A stretch of 64,000 nt of DNA from Holophagae bacterium (lineage in GTDB: Bacteria; Acidobacteriota; Holophagae; Acanthopleuribacterales; Acanthopleuribacteraceae). The DNA lies in contig JAUIFE010000030.1 of the NCBI GenBank assembly GCA_030429565.1, forward strand, positions 1-64,000. Reading direction: 5' to 3'. This document shows positions 12,101 to 18,191 of the stretch, one piece after another. A program made the translations under genes and the position numbers. The notes beneath the pieces are model-generated. The model was not told where the DNA came from and did not search any database. It saw nothing but the letters and a program-made list of their open reading frames with translations. The first letter of the stretch is position 1; every line of letters starts with the position of its first letter.

Positions 12101-12847
12101 CTGGTCGGCAGCGAGATATTCGGCACGGTCGACGGTTCGCGGGTCTCGGCGGGACTGGAGCTGGTCGACACCGGCCGCGACAACCCCAACTTCACCTACG
12201 TGCCCAACACCATTTACTTCACCCACATCGCCCGTGACGTGGATCAGTTTTGGACCGGCATCGCTTTGGTCAATATCGGCGAGACCGCCCTGAGCGCGGT
12301 CATCGACGCCTTCGGGCCGGTCGGTAACAAGGTGGGTAACGTGCTGCTAAGCTTGGCCCCCAACGAAAAAGTGGTGGTTCTGGCACGTGACCTGTTAAAA
12401 ACAGTCGGTTCACCGGCGGACATTGATTGGTTAAAGGTCAGTGCCGATGCGGACATCGTGGGTTTCGAGTTATTCGGAACCAACAACCAAAAGCAAATGG
12501 CGGGTCTCGAAGCGACCACCGGGGTACGCAACACCTTGTGTTTCCCTTACTTCGACAGCAGCAACCGCAGTTTCCAAGGCATCTCGGTGGTCAACGTGAA
12601 TGCCGCAGCGGTAAACGTCACCTTCACGCTGTACGACAACCGGGGCGAGGTGGTGCAGACGGCAACGCGCCAACTGGCCGGTCGCCAAAAGCTGGTGGAA
12701 ACCATCGCCAACTTATTGCCGGCCGAGGGACGCGACGCCAAGGCGCTGCCGGGCTGGCTGGAAGCTAAGGCGGATTTACCGCTGGCCGGCTTCCAGCTCA
12801 TCATCAGCAAAGACGGCGAACAAATGTCGGCCCTCAAAGCCCAGTAA
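3125..12847 (+). CDS. Giant secreted multidomain surface protein (about 3240 aa)
   Basis: A Sec signal peptide (basic start, FFLLLLGLAG core, cleavage near residue 34) leads into some 1600 residues of Gly/Asn/Thr-rich repetitive sequence typical of beta-helix or adhesin-like stalks. A module starting TWTG, with NW and PG spaced alike, occurs at about residues 38 and 1269. A propeller-like stretch (about 1660-1960) follows, then three Calx-beta domains (about 1964-2300, each ending near a DNE, DND or DDD motif), four Ig/PKD-like domains (about 2310-2688, the last with YFWDFGDG), a PPC domain (about 2689-2800, signature DTFEPNDTF) and four roughly 110-aa C-terminal repeats. No catalytic domain, autotransporter barrel or sorting tail is seen. 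Likely an exported adhesin or matrix protein; the function is inferred from architecture only. The 5' third is visibly more AT-rich than the 3' third. Confidence 0.85.
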   Translation: MTVPTTRRFAMPVGISKFTFFLLLLGLAGPFATAAPITWTGGGDGLNFADPNNWSPARIPGTDDEALINNGSTTVRITAPVTIQRFELGVSGGTPNLLLTSSAHLTVTQGTSSTGNTNTVTFENGSILTTGSPSVNIDLNGRIQMGDVQFTGEGTINLNPARGFLVPALFSWVIDATTVDLQRSLNASPGINMELNNGGSFSVTSGSELILGGTSSIRSMTGNPGLFTVNRNTVLRVGVPSVGSNLAVVKRKLPPTIFPVTARFDNYGSVVINNGYEFSLGGGGIHTGSFTTESPEDVVVFAAGVHTLTSVNLARTRLTGGTISLQDDHTLGNGIFVFRDGVIECNNNALSSEVPFDWQGGVIQNSTFSTDNGGSLRFTSTNTKTLNNTTLLLNSYTTFSGNGTLQVANGSIESRGIFELLSGGSIEASGSATFTNFLLVDKNDGGDFTFNIPYSENIAPETEGVMIGTGRLIFSQGGFMSSILTISASTAAVFSSENSDFEFRGTRINGSGELIANGNVRFQNGNHDFSGTFRLQDGSIGGNGSLTLTGPALWTGGNMTGPFTMECATDCDFQVSTRGDKELNNAAVLNNNGGIMTFFDDSVLNVEEQSQINHNSGVFQMYAGTQIRGDNTRPNGVGTINLESPSVITDNPDNPNPLDISQITCGLNINAPMDINSANPNWYGPTTINADINLDSAGTTLQLHDDNLTINGATFSGAGLVMLQGDTTIGPLGTVFTSGVGMEIAGATITGPGSLTVQGTLYWELGGFDGLGANPAPVATFSGPRNTFNFLDPGFIRGGYTLNFETNVDYTNETLQMSDTATFNLRDNATLNVTSVATTPAFIATGGSPQITTEANATINVNLDEGEVFSNRVRGTFQGAVNVNSGTFSQNNQLEAFGNVSVAAGAHFIGNSAVRFTSGLSGTGDVTFTNANAEFFDVAPNFTGTLTVGTNTNLTLNVPSSFQNVVLQDGGDINCPVPVTLLGTMDWIRGRIANQNAEFVVAPGATLIVRGATDNWLARGSLRVNNGGVFQMNPNSAFRIEDSARVTIEPGGLLNLDNGSGIDGSGADPRLTIAGQIAKIGTGAASIQVPTTLSGTLDAGNERITFAQTFTTSSGATINLSGGAIEMSQLFTLPSGAALNGPGTFQGSLINNGTLTLGDGSPNGRLNVNGDFTQGATGNLTLNVQDASGSPAVDQLTVLARASFGGDLNVNFPGNYEPPPGVPLTPITFGTRGAGDFNNTAVSTPVGSSLEIGYESSSVTLVNAGPESATWTGDSNGDWHNPANWNPNAVPGSRTNVTIDGAAVVFINQPAVAASITHGGTGSPSLTVNNQTLTTNTLSIAANAAVTLVDSIITPQEAVMDASSATKKGIPLTNNGALFAYGISSIDQSTTNGETGTLQIHGNTRRSGNPTTLTFNQTLENQGTITLTSNTATDVALAFSNGQFFTNAGTLQIEPGAGGGRLLDCSLLNRGNLIIEADTTIRGSAPIVADDRAGPADVFTNRRGVDLRESALTVLNGDINTLGNFSARGTILLPQAVNGFYNGESLWPGGIGTPGTLNIGADFTNEGLLEMDLDGRLEVGSDQINVDGRVILNVGLIVDSLNEIRDSTTLTLLTYTSISGNQIEDPFVSPFNNFEIDFQPGETSYQVTFNAPEPVTGPQVYLGQAGNFDFSSMNADTGTVNRTLFINGSARAVATAPDGNAIYVVPSSRWERAGSYAADTHVPLDTIAEIPPAKNLAVRPDNREAWFLLDTALQSENGEPFELGVYTVATEQTQLLRIPEAVNAQALLFHPVRREAYALGSDGTLLVIDADSKNLTQQVAFDTALRSGVIDPSGDNLYAFAPNQGLMMRINLDDLSGEPIAIPGAPYRGAIYDNRLFITTQTDTLQIYDLTDGSLSARRIPEATGTLEIIIYQSIPRVFVTDQSGTSFWLHPDDATQAPQSFGSPRRDSTLIANNEARPLGPANIAFSAGHYRVEENAGLLTVSVSRAGVTWDTVNVRVATADGSALAGSDFTAASQELTFANGDETINFTIPIIDDDLFEDNETFTVTLSGVTNHGVLTRAEALVTIFDNEVAPAFSTIQLSAAAYNVTEGDENAVVTLIRGNGPGVETTASVTLATNEGGAVAGIDYLSVNETVTFEPGVSSIDVTIPIRDDSDIEDIESFSVSLRDPISAVLGNPQNAVVLIGDNDFATVAWSEAAQTVIEGTGKTTVSVSAVLGSPNPGLLTVPFSIGGSATAGEDHNLTEGTLTFGAGATRANVLFSIIEDDLPEGSETIRLQLLPTTVVPVLPATHQITILDDDTDTGTDGGDSGEAPETTITEPADAAEFTAGQAVQFRAAGAEGADDSLRFFWEICASSGDCRPLEGATVSASFERPGLYVALSYSVDAAGNRDLSPARINFRIREAIPPTIDIIEPSAGLLNLTQGDTVGFIAATNEETVSVRWYYIDDPGSDVGQGRELSLAFPREGRFTLVTEATATNGLTATDYVNILVSLENLRPVQLTITRPEPAAVFSVGEVVQFDAEVANPDQRKKALEFFWDFGNGTQLEGISVTNSFTTPGRYQATIVASDPAEDVLLQDSVAFYVFGDLPPVVDINLPTDLQIEPFGSGKRVPEAGVVYLEARIRDPRGFRTQDLSYFWDFGDGRTSSLETPGRILYTREGVYTVSLFVRTRNGLVSQTARRTITVREVDEDTFEPNDTFSQAKPLSPGNYNNQTLPNASAADIYRISVENNGQSIVVKINLDGTVRAELFDGLQRPINSRIIESQGTLQINGLSRGDYFLGFRQIAGGAKRMLSYGFSVSVLNPGLFLTDVQSNEMFTTEIGIVNTTNSEISVEAIAYDAGGSILARAPFTLPGNGRTHQEVGQFFDGEQREIAWVQVDATGDITGYARTSARDGKETYLVGAGKKLSSELFVPHIAEKVDQWFTRASVVNASDKETGAVIQTQSMAEGVSSELSLRDKFSQDQFDFIDRFGSALPNDQIWAKMRETGANNQLVGSEIFGTVDGSRVSAGLELVDTGRDNPNFTYVPNTIYFTHIARDVDQFWTGIALVNIGETALSAVIDAFGPVGNKVGNVLLSLAPNEKVVVLARDLLKTVGSPADIDWLKVSADADIVGFELFGTNNQKQMAGLEATTGVRNTLCFPYFDSSNRSFQGISVVNVNAAAVNVTFTLYDNRGEVVQTATRQLAGRQKLVETIANLLPAEGRDAKALPGWLEAKADLPLAGFQLIISKDGEQMSALKAQ

Positions 12848-12852
12848 ACCGA

Positions 12853-13330
12853 ATCGGGTAGGAGGCGGGGTTGCCCTCCGCCGTCCTCCCACACCACCGG
12901 GCATACGGTTCCGTACCACGGCGGTTCATTTCATTTTTCCCATGCTGAGTTTGTACAGCGAAAGTGGGATGAGTCCACGGCCAATAAAGAAGTCTGCCGG
13001 GTAGGCAAAGTTCATGTGCCTTGCCCCGGCGTTCCACCAAGGTCCACGCCCGTTCCCGGCCGATTTCCGTGCTGTCTTTTCGGGGATCCCCCTCTTGCGC
13101 AGCATCGTGTATCGCTTGAACGGGCGTTTCCATTGCCGCCACAGGATGGTTCGCAGTCGTCTGCGAATCCATCCGTCCAGTTCCTCGAACACACCCCTAA
13201 CCTCAGCCAGTTTGTAGTACGCGACCCATCCCCGAAGCTTTGGCGCTAGTTCGCGCATAAAGGCTTCCAGGTTGCGTCCCCGTCCTTTACGGTGTGCAGC
13301 CCAAGCGTGAAAAGGAATTTCAGAAGGCGA
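12853..13330 (-). mobile_element. 3' remnant of a group II intron
   Basis: On the minus strand the end of a maturase reading frame runs directly into an RNA structure typical of group II intron domains V and VI. An ACCGCC/GGTGGT outer stem and a TACG-GAAC-CGTA hairpin (about 12886-12922) are followed by a GGAGG/CCTCC stem and the terminal sequence CCTACCCGAT, which would place the last intron base at 12853. Domains I-IV, the 5' end and most of the reverse transcriptase are missing. The intron end is only 6 bp beyond the stop codon of the giant gene, in antisense, a position typical of insertion beside a transcription terminator. Confidence 0.72.
12926..13330 (-). pseudogene. ltrA-like: Group II intron reverse transcriptase/maturase, C-terminal fragment
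   Basis: The frame contains RNLEAFMRELAPKLRGWVAY, LDGWIRRRLRTILWRQWKRP and NGRGPWWNAG, the diagnostic group II intron maturase (GIIM) C-terminal region. Upstream the frame can be followed for only about 25 more residues (FHAWAAHRKGRG); the reverse transcriptase core with its YxDD motif is absent. The stop codon is embedded in the start of domain V, as is usual for intron-encoded proteins. The fragment cannot support retrohoming. Confidence 0.75.
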
Positions 13331-13638
13331 GCATAAGGAACAGCGGGAACAGTGTCAATCCCCTGATGCCGATGTGGGGTTCCATCGCTACTCGGTTGGA
13401 ATTCCACCGCGCATCCTTGACCCTGGTGGGGCCGATGCGCTGAGGAGCCATACGGCCGACGGGAAGACTGATGTAGCACGAAAGATTTCACCGCCGCCCG
13501 GCGTTGATTTTAGCGCGCTACCACCAGCGTCAAGGACCGCTCCGAGAAAAAATCGGTCCCTCCCAACCGAGCAAGCTCGGATGGGCGCCTCCAATTTTTT
13601 CTCTCCGCTTGCGCTAGATTGGAGCCGTCCGGCCTCCT
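13331..13638. other. Gap between intron remnant and IS3 element
   Basis: About 300 bases with no supported gene. Short frames on both strands resemble nothing known. A small CCGAGC-AA-GCTCGG hairpin lies near 13568. The stretch may be further decayed intron sequence. Confidence 0.4.
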
Positions 13639-13683
13639 GGAATCCTGATGTTTCACAGAGAAATGCTTTTGTCGTTTCGTCAC

Positions 13684-14691
13684 TTATGCAACACGGTTCT
13701 TCGCGCGTTTTGCCTTCCGTCGTTGACATGCCTCGGCCAACAGCCGCTCACGGCGAGCGAATATTTCACCGGCTCTACCGGCAAGCTTGTCGACCGGGGT
13801 GATGTAGCCAATCGCGCTATGAAGTCGCTTTGTGTTGTACTCGTGCACGTAATCCGCGACGGTTATTCGGGCTTCGTTGAGTGATAGCGGGGTTTTAGGC
13901 CTGATGCATTCCGTTTTCAAGGTTTTGTGGAACCGCTCCTGCTTGCCGTTGCTCTGTGGATAATAGGGGCTGGTTCGCACGTGGGTCATCCCGCTTATTC
14001 GAACGAACTCCTTGAAATCGCGGGCAACGAACTGGGGGCCATTGTCCGAGATAATTCGCGGCCGAGCTCCCGGCGTCGTTTCTTTTGCGCGCTGGAGAAT
14101 GATTTCAACACCCTGCGCCTTCATCGTCTCGCGAATCTCCCAATGGATTATGGCCCGCGAGAAGCCGTCGAGAACGCTGCACATGTAGTAAAACGTTCCC
14201 GCAATATTGAGGTAGGTGATGTCGATATGCCAGTGTTGATGGGCCGCCTCAGGATGATCAAACCCCTTTCCTTTGCTTGATTTAACAGGCGCACGTCTTC
14301 CCATTAAACCGACTCGCTTGAGCACGTTATAGGTTGTCGACGGGCTCACAGCCACAACTTCGGTATCCATCATCATGTAGGTTATTCGTCGGTAGCCGAC
14401 ATCGGGATGCTCATGAAAAAAAGCAATGACGGCACTCACTTCCTCCGGCTCCAGCCAGTGATCTCGCGGGACCAAGCGGTTGTGTTCGTTAACTTAACCG
14501 TAGCGTTTCTTCCAATCGTAAAACTTAGCTGGGTGAAGCTGGAGATCATGCAGAACCTTTTTGTAGGTTACTCCGGTCAGCGCGACCAGGTATGTCACAA
14601 AGTCAACCAGACTGTCCCGTTTATCCGGGACCACCAAGCGACCTTTTAAATGTCCCCAATGTTTTTTCTGCTTTGAGCAGTTCGGTGACAA
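13684..14691 (-). pseudogene. IS3-family OrfB transposase interrupted by a stop codon
   Basis: One frame carries both the N-terminal part (from about KKHWGHLKGRLV to FYDWKKRYG) and the integrase core (HIDITYL, IISDNGPQF, NGKQERFHKTLK, giving the D-D-E residues). A TAA at 14494-14496 breaks the frame between RYG and VNEHN, where relatives read straight through with a Lys. The downstream core could be translated separately from a GTG or similar codon near 14475 but would lack the N-terminal region. Relative to orfA this frame is +1, not the -1 normally used in the family, so the orfA-orfB fusion also looks broken. Confidence 0.75.
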
Positions 14692-14956
14692 GCTCGCTGA
14701 TGACGCTGTCTTTTTGCCCCAGCTTGGCCTGAAGCTCTTGGAGTCGGCGGGCCTCTGTATCGACCTTTGTCTTTACACCACTTTCGAACGCTTTTGCCCC
14801 ATTTTCGAAGAAGATCTTCTGCCATCGGTAGAACATGTTGGGGTTGATGTTGATTTCATCACAGATATCAGAAATACGTTCACCATTGACGAGGTGACGC
14901 TTGAGAATGGCGATTTTTTGTTCGCCGGAGAATTGGTTTCGCTTTTTTTTGGCCAC
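14621..14956 (-). CDS. IS3-family OrfA (helix-turn-helix subunit)
   Basis: A 111-residue protein with an N-terminal HTH (FSGEQKIAILKRHL, then ISDICDEININPNMFYRWQ) and a C-terminal leucine-zipper-like helix (RLQELQAKLGQKDSVISELV), the standard OrfA plan. The start is GTG, with GAGGAG seven bases upstream. In active elements OrfA binds the ends and joins OrfB by programmed frameshifting; here OrfB is defective. Confidence 0.75.
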   Translation of the reverse strand: MAKKKRNQFSGEQKIAILKRHLVNGERISDICDEININPNMFYRWQKIFFENGAKAFESGVKTKVDTEARRLQELQAKLGQKDSVISELVTELLKAEKTLGTFKRSLGGPG

Positions 14957-15040
14957 AGGAGTGCTCCTCTTTATCGCTTAGCGAGATTTTAGAAGATTCC
15001 TGTTCCGACGTGGTCATTGCACCCACTAGGGAGGTCTTCA

Positions 15041-15352
15041 ATGACGAAAAAACCCAGGAAACAATATACCCCCGCCGAGAAGATTAAAATCCTAAAAAAG
15101 CATCTCGTAGACCATATCCCCGTTTCGGAGGTCTGCGACCAGTTTCAGATCGCACCGAGTATGTTCTACAAGTGGCAACAACTTCTATTCGAAAACGGAA
15201 GCTCGGCATTTGAGCGCAAAAAACCTCATCGGGAATCGGCGGATCAGCAGAAGATTCATGACCTTGAGGCCCGCTTGTTTCAAAAGGACAACGTGATTGC
15301 CGAAATTACCCAGGAGTTTATCGCTGCCAAAAAAAAGAATGGGGGCCATTAA
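15041..15352 (+). CDS. IS3-family OrfA of second element
   Basis: 103 residues from an ATG preceded at six bases by AGGGAGG. HTH region YTPAEKIKILKKHL followed by VSEVCDQFQIAPSMFYKWQ; a C-terminal coiled-coil-like stretch (IHDLEARLFQKDNVIAEI) ends in AAKKKNGGH. Near its end is the heptamer A-AAA-AAG in the correct register for -1 frameshifting into orfB, which reads on as QKKEWGPLTGRWVEPDL. Clearly related to, but distinct from, OrfA at 14621-14956; the two elements are divergent and adjacent. Confidence 0.78.
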   Translation: MTKKPRKQYTPAEKIKILKKHLVDHIPVSEVCDQFQIAPSMFYKWQQLLFENGSSAFERKKPHRESADQQKIHDLEARLFQKDNVIAEITQEFIAAKKKNGGH

Positions 15353-16315
15353 CCGGTCGCTGGGTCGAACCAGACCTTCGCGACACGGTGGTGGCCCTTA
15401 TTCGCCGTTATTCCTTAAAAACAGGAATTCCTATTAAGCAGCTTCTTGGATGGCTCGGCCTTCGTGAAGGCAAGTTCTACGAATGGTCTGGCCGCATTTT
15501 TCACCCAAATCGCCACAACGGTAAAACCCCCCGTAAACACTGGATTACTGATGATGAGAAGGAAAAAATTCTGGCCTATCAGGCCCAACATCCCGAGGAA
15601 GGTTACCGCGTGCTCACCTACATGATGATGGATGATGAGGTCGTTGCAGTTAGCCCTTCAACCACTTATCGGGTGCTTTCGGCGGCTGGACGCCTTCAAA
15701 AATGGAGCACCCAAAGTTCTAAAAAAGGAACCGGCTTTGATCAGCCAACGAAGCCGCATGAGCACTGGCACATCGACATTTCCTATGGGAACGTTCTTGG
15801 CACTTTCTACTACCTGATCGCTGTTCTTGACGGTGATTCCCGGTTCATCCTTAATTGGGAATTGCGAGAATCGATGACGGCCGATGATGTTGAAATTGCC
15901 CTACAGCGTGCTAATGAAAAGACCGGTCGTGCCGGGGAACGCTTGATCTCGGATAATGGTCGTCAATTCATAGCGAAGGATTTCCGCAACTTACTTCGCT
16001 TGAAAGGTATGAAGCAAGTCAGGACCACCCCCCTACTATCCTCAATCCAACGGAAAACTGGAGCGTGCCCACAAAACTATTAAATCGGCGGCAATTCGCA
16101 AAACTGTGGTCCTTAGTTATGAGGATACTGTCAAAAATTTGGACACGGACATTGCCCATTACAACAATCATCGGCTCCATGCGGCTCTGCAGTATGTAAC
16201 ACCACTGCATATGCTGGAGGGCACAGCACAACAAGTATGGGATTGGCGGGATAAAATGCAAACGGAGGCTCGTCGACGCAGGCGAACCATCCCAAGGAAT
16301 CCACCATACAAATAG
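15338..16315 (+). pseudogene. IS3-family OrfB transposase with single-base frameshift
   Basis: The -1 frame after the slippery site leads to an integrase core with HIDISYGN and LISDNGRQF. At 16028-16033 a run of six C residues appears to hold one extra base: the present frame reads RTTPLLSS and soon stops. Removing one C restores RTTPYYPQSNGKLERAHKTI, including the catalytic Glu, and joins the frame to the C-terminal part ending at 16315 (YNNHRLHAALQYVTPLHML). Either a true frameshift mutation or a homopolymer sequencing error. Confidence 0.78.
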
Positions 16316-16968
16316 TCGGCTATAATTTCTTAAAAGATCAACCTTGGGCTACGGTTTCCGCTGGGCCAACACACTTCCCCTGGCCATGAGAATGAGGAAC
16401 CGGGCTTCCACCAAGTTAGCGACTGAACCTCAAAGCAAGCAGTGAGCCAACACACTCCGACAAGTGGCGGGGCCGAGAGGTCGGATAGCGCCTAAAGCCG
16501 ATCATTGTCGCGCGGCTCCTCATGTCCGTAATAAAATGACTAATGGGCAGGTCCAAAGAGGACAACTTCCTGGCCAAAAGTTGGCAATCGCTCCCTGCGT
16601 TACCCTTGCCAAACCGCCAACAGATCGCCTGAACCAAAGCGATGAAACCAGAAACGGACCGGTTCACAAACAGCAATGTAAATCATATGTAACAAATTGT
16701 AAAAAGCGCAAACAAAGCGAAAGTTGACGAGATGTCGGAAAAAATGTCGGGAAACCACCTGGCCATTTTTTCAAAATGAATAATTCTAGATAGTTACACG
16801 CTTGAGAAAACCTCAGAAAATATAGGGACACCCACTTTTTGAAAGGGGAAATGGGAAACGGGGATACCCACTTTTTTGGCCGACATGCCTATGTGTCCTG
16901 GCTTTGCTGGTGGCTTTGCGTCGGTCAAAAGGTGGGTGTTCTGGTCTTGTTTCTCCTGTTGTTTCGTT
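16316..16968. other. Intergenic region without a supported gene
   Basis: About 650 bases. Directly after the IS3 element is a short plus-strand stretch reading GFRWANTLPLAMRMRNRAS that may be transposon debris; nothing else is recognisable. The right third carries a small family of short repeats (listed separately). Confidence 0.5.
16825..16941. repeat. Three short related repeats (two direct, one inverted)
   Basis: GGGACACCCACTTTTT at 16825-16840 and GGGATACCCACTTTTTT at 16861-16877 are direct near-copies. AAAAGGTGGGTGTTC at about 16927-16941 is an inverted third copy. Similar GTGGGTGTCCC units often accompany REP-associated transposases, but none is present here. They could form alternative hairpins downstream of the secreted-protein gene on the minus strand. 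Confidence 0.5.
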
Positions 16969-17475
16969 CTATGGCAGTATCGTAACTGGATCTCGGCCGT
17001 TGTAAAAATAGCAAATGTTATAACCTGCGGTGGGTGAGGGTTCAAAATATACTTTCCAGCCAGATTTCAAATGAAAATAAAGCATATTCCAAACGTTGGT
17101 GATGGCAACGAGTGAGTCTTCGGCTGCGATGAGGTCCTCAATCCGGGTGCACATGTCAAACCCCTCCGGCGTGCGGAAGCGGTCATCACTAATGATGACC
17201 GAGCGTACGCCCGCGTCATCCGTTTTGCCCCTGATCAAAACCTCCAGTTCGAGAAAGGTGCCGTAGGGTGTGGGTGAGCCGTCCGATGAAGACCACCAGA
17301 TTGGTGACCATATCCTTGTGTTATCTGCCCAGGCAGGTATGGGACCGCCAATGGCAGGGAACATCTCAACACTATATCCATCCGCATGATGCATCGTCTG
17401 TGCTGAGAGGGGTGAAAAAAACACTAAAGAATAAAGAATGATCAATGAATTCGGAGTGTGATGTTTGAATGCCAT
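16969..17475 (-). CDS. Hypothetical secreted protein (168 aa)
   Basis: Not recognised. The N-terminus (MAFKHHTPNSLIILYSLVFF, then SPLSAQT) is a good Sec signal peptide with cleavage after Ala-25 or so. The mature part is about 140 residues, Trp- and Asp-rich near IWSPIWWSSSDGSPTPYG, with alternating hydrophobic residues suggesting a beta-rich fold (LELEVLIRG, SVIISDDRF) and a C-terminal segment WKVYFEPSPTAGYNICYFYN. No lipobox or membrane helix after the signal. An AGGA lies upstream of the ATG at a loose distance. Base composition is lower in GC than that of the biosynthetic genes to the right. Confidence 0.6.
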   Translation of the reverse strand: MAFKHHTPNSLIILYSLVFFSPLSAQTMHHADGYSVEMFPAIGGPIPAWADNTRIWSPIWWSSSDGSPTPYGTFLELEVLIRGKTDDAGVRSVIISDDRFRTPEGFDMCTRIEDLIAAEDSLVAITNVWNMLYFHLKSGWKVYFEPSPTAGYNICYFYNGRDPVTILP

Positions 17476-17505
17476 TGGCGGTGATCCTGATTGTAAGAAT
17501 TAGGT

Positions 17506-17664
17506 TTAGTCCTGGGCTGCTTTTCTCTCAGCCTTTTTCAGGTTTCGTAGAAACTTGATGCCTTCTTTGATGATAGAAGTAGTTGCTTTGTCCTTGTAAG
17601 GATACCGTGTGAGCATTTTGTGAACTGCTAGGCGTTCTTTGGTGGTTCCGCGATGATATTCTAA
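17506..17664 (-). pseudogene. Possible gene tail overlapping the SMR gene end
   Basis: A frame offset from the SMR transporter reads EYHRGTTKERLAVHKMLTRY, then a basic helix IIKEGIKFLRNLKKAERKAA before a stop at 17506. The composition is more protein-like than the overlapping C-terminal extension of the transporter frame, suggesting the 3' end of another gene joined to the SMR gene by a deletion or frameshift. No start with a ribosome-binding site is evident. Confidence 0.3.
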
Positions 17665-17953
17665 TGCCGATGGTAATGAGCATGAGGCATAAAACTTGAG
17701 CCGGGATGATGTTTTGTTGGTCGGATAGGCAACGCACGGCGGTGACGGTCGCGACACCAACCGCCAACCACACCATGTAGGCGATGTGGATGGGAATCGT
17801 TCGTGCCGCGATGGCAAATAAAACCAGGCTTAAGCCCATCGAACCAATCGCGAGCATAAGGTAGCCTGATTGGGAAAATGATTGCGACCGTTCCAGACAA
17901 ATCAGCCGGCCGGCTTCGAAAATGCCGGCAAGGGTCAGTAAAAACCAAGACAT
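17528..17953 (-). CDS. gdx-like: SMR-family transporter, probable guanidinium exporter (Gdx/SugE-like)
   Basis: Four-helix small multidrug resistance protein of the inner membrane. MSWFLLTLAGIFEAG matches the first helix of SugE/Gdx with the essential Glu-13. IPIHIAYMVW corresponds to the family LPxGTAYAVW segment, keeping the Trp. The ATG follows AAAGGAG at seven bases. A probable guanidine-II riboswitch directly upstream supports a guanidinium/proton antiporter rather than a drug pump. Oddities: Trp-16 of the family is Arg, the glycine-rich GIG segment is weak, and the frame runs about 40 residues beyond the normal end (RNHQRTPSSSQNAHTVSL and on) into sequence not resembling an SMR tail. 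The gene may be decaying or frameshifted near residue 102. Confidence 0.68.
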   Translation of the reverse strand: MSWFLLTLAGIFEAGRLICLERSQSFSQSGYLMLAIGSMGLSLVLFAIAARTIPIHIAYMVWLAVGVATVTAVRCLSDQQNIIPAQVLCLMLITIGIRISSRNHQRTPSSSQNAHTVSLQGQSNYFYHQRRHQVSTKPEKG

Positions 17954-17969
17954 GTGTCCGCTCCTTTAT

Positions 17970-18020
17970 GAATCGGGGCCGTCCCCGGATGATCAAGAGC
18001 GGTGCGGTCGTCCTCACGTC
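17970..18020 (-). promoter_or_regulatory. Probable guanidine-II (mini-ykkC) riboswitch
   Basis: On the minus strand two hairpins precede the SMR gene. The first (18002-18017) is GTGAGG-ACGA-CCGCAC with one mismatch; the second (17974-17987) is CGGGG-ACGG-CCCCG. Two short stems, each capped by an ACGR tetraloop and separated by about 14 bases, are the defining features of the mini-ykkC/guanidine-II motif. The second hairpin ends about eight bases before the Shine-Dalgarno sequence of an SMR transporter, the classic target. Ligand binding would be expected to free the ribosome-binding site. Confidence 0.75.
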
Positions 18021-18191
18021 GTTGGTTGCGTTGTGTGGGTCCTGGGCGTCGGTATCGCGACCTGTGCTGGGACGCCGACAACCTAACGCGGATCCCGCGT
18101 GGGGTCAAGTGTCTTTGGTTCGTGTGGCGTGTGGGACGGTCTCCTGAGATGAGGACTATAGCCTAAACTGAGCGATTCTTGGCGGCGCACT

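Larger units (their letters stand above)
13638..15001 (-). mobile_element. IS3-family element (copy 1, inactivated)
   Basis: Contains orfA (14621-14956) and orfB-type sequence (13684-14691) on the minus strand, about 1.36 kb, as usual for IS3 relatives. Imperfect inverted ends are suggested by TGGAATC at 13638 and, in reverse complement, AGGAATC ending near 15001; these boundaries are approximate. It faces a second IS3-family element beginning right beside it. Confidence 0.6.

Noticed and set aside
14645..14690. A-run in orfA of IS3 copy 1 as a programmed frameshift site
   Set aside because: The AAAAAAC heptamer is out of register for -1 slippage, and the orfB frame is +1 relative to orfA, so it does not work as the canonical signal.
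16416..16727. Overlapping opposite-strand frames of about 86 codons
   Set aside because: No start signal or family resemblance; probably decayed mobile DNA.
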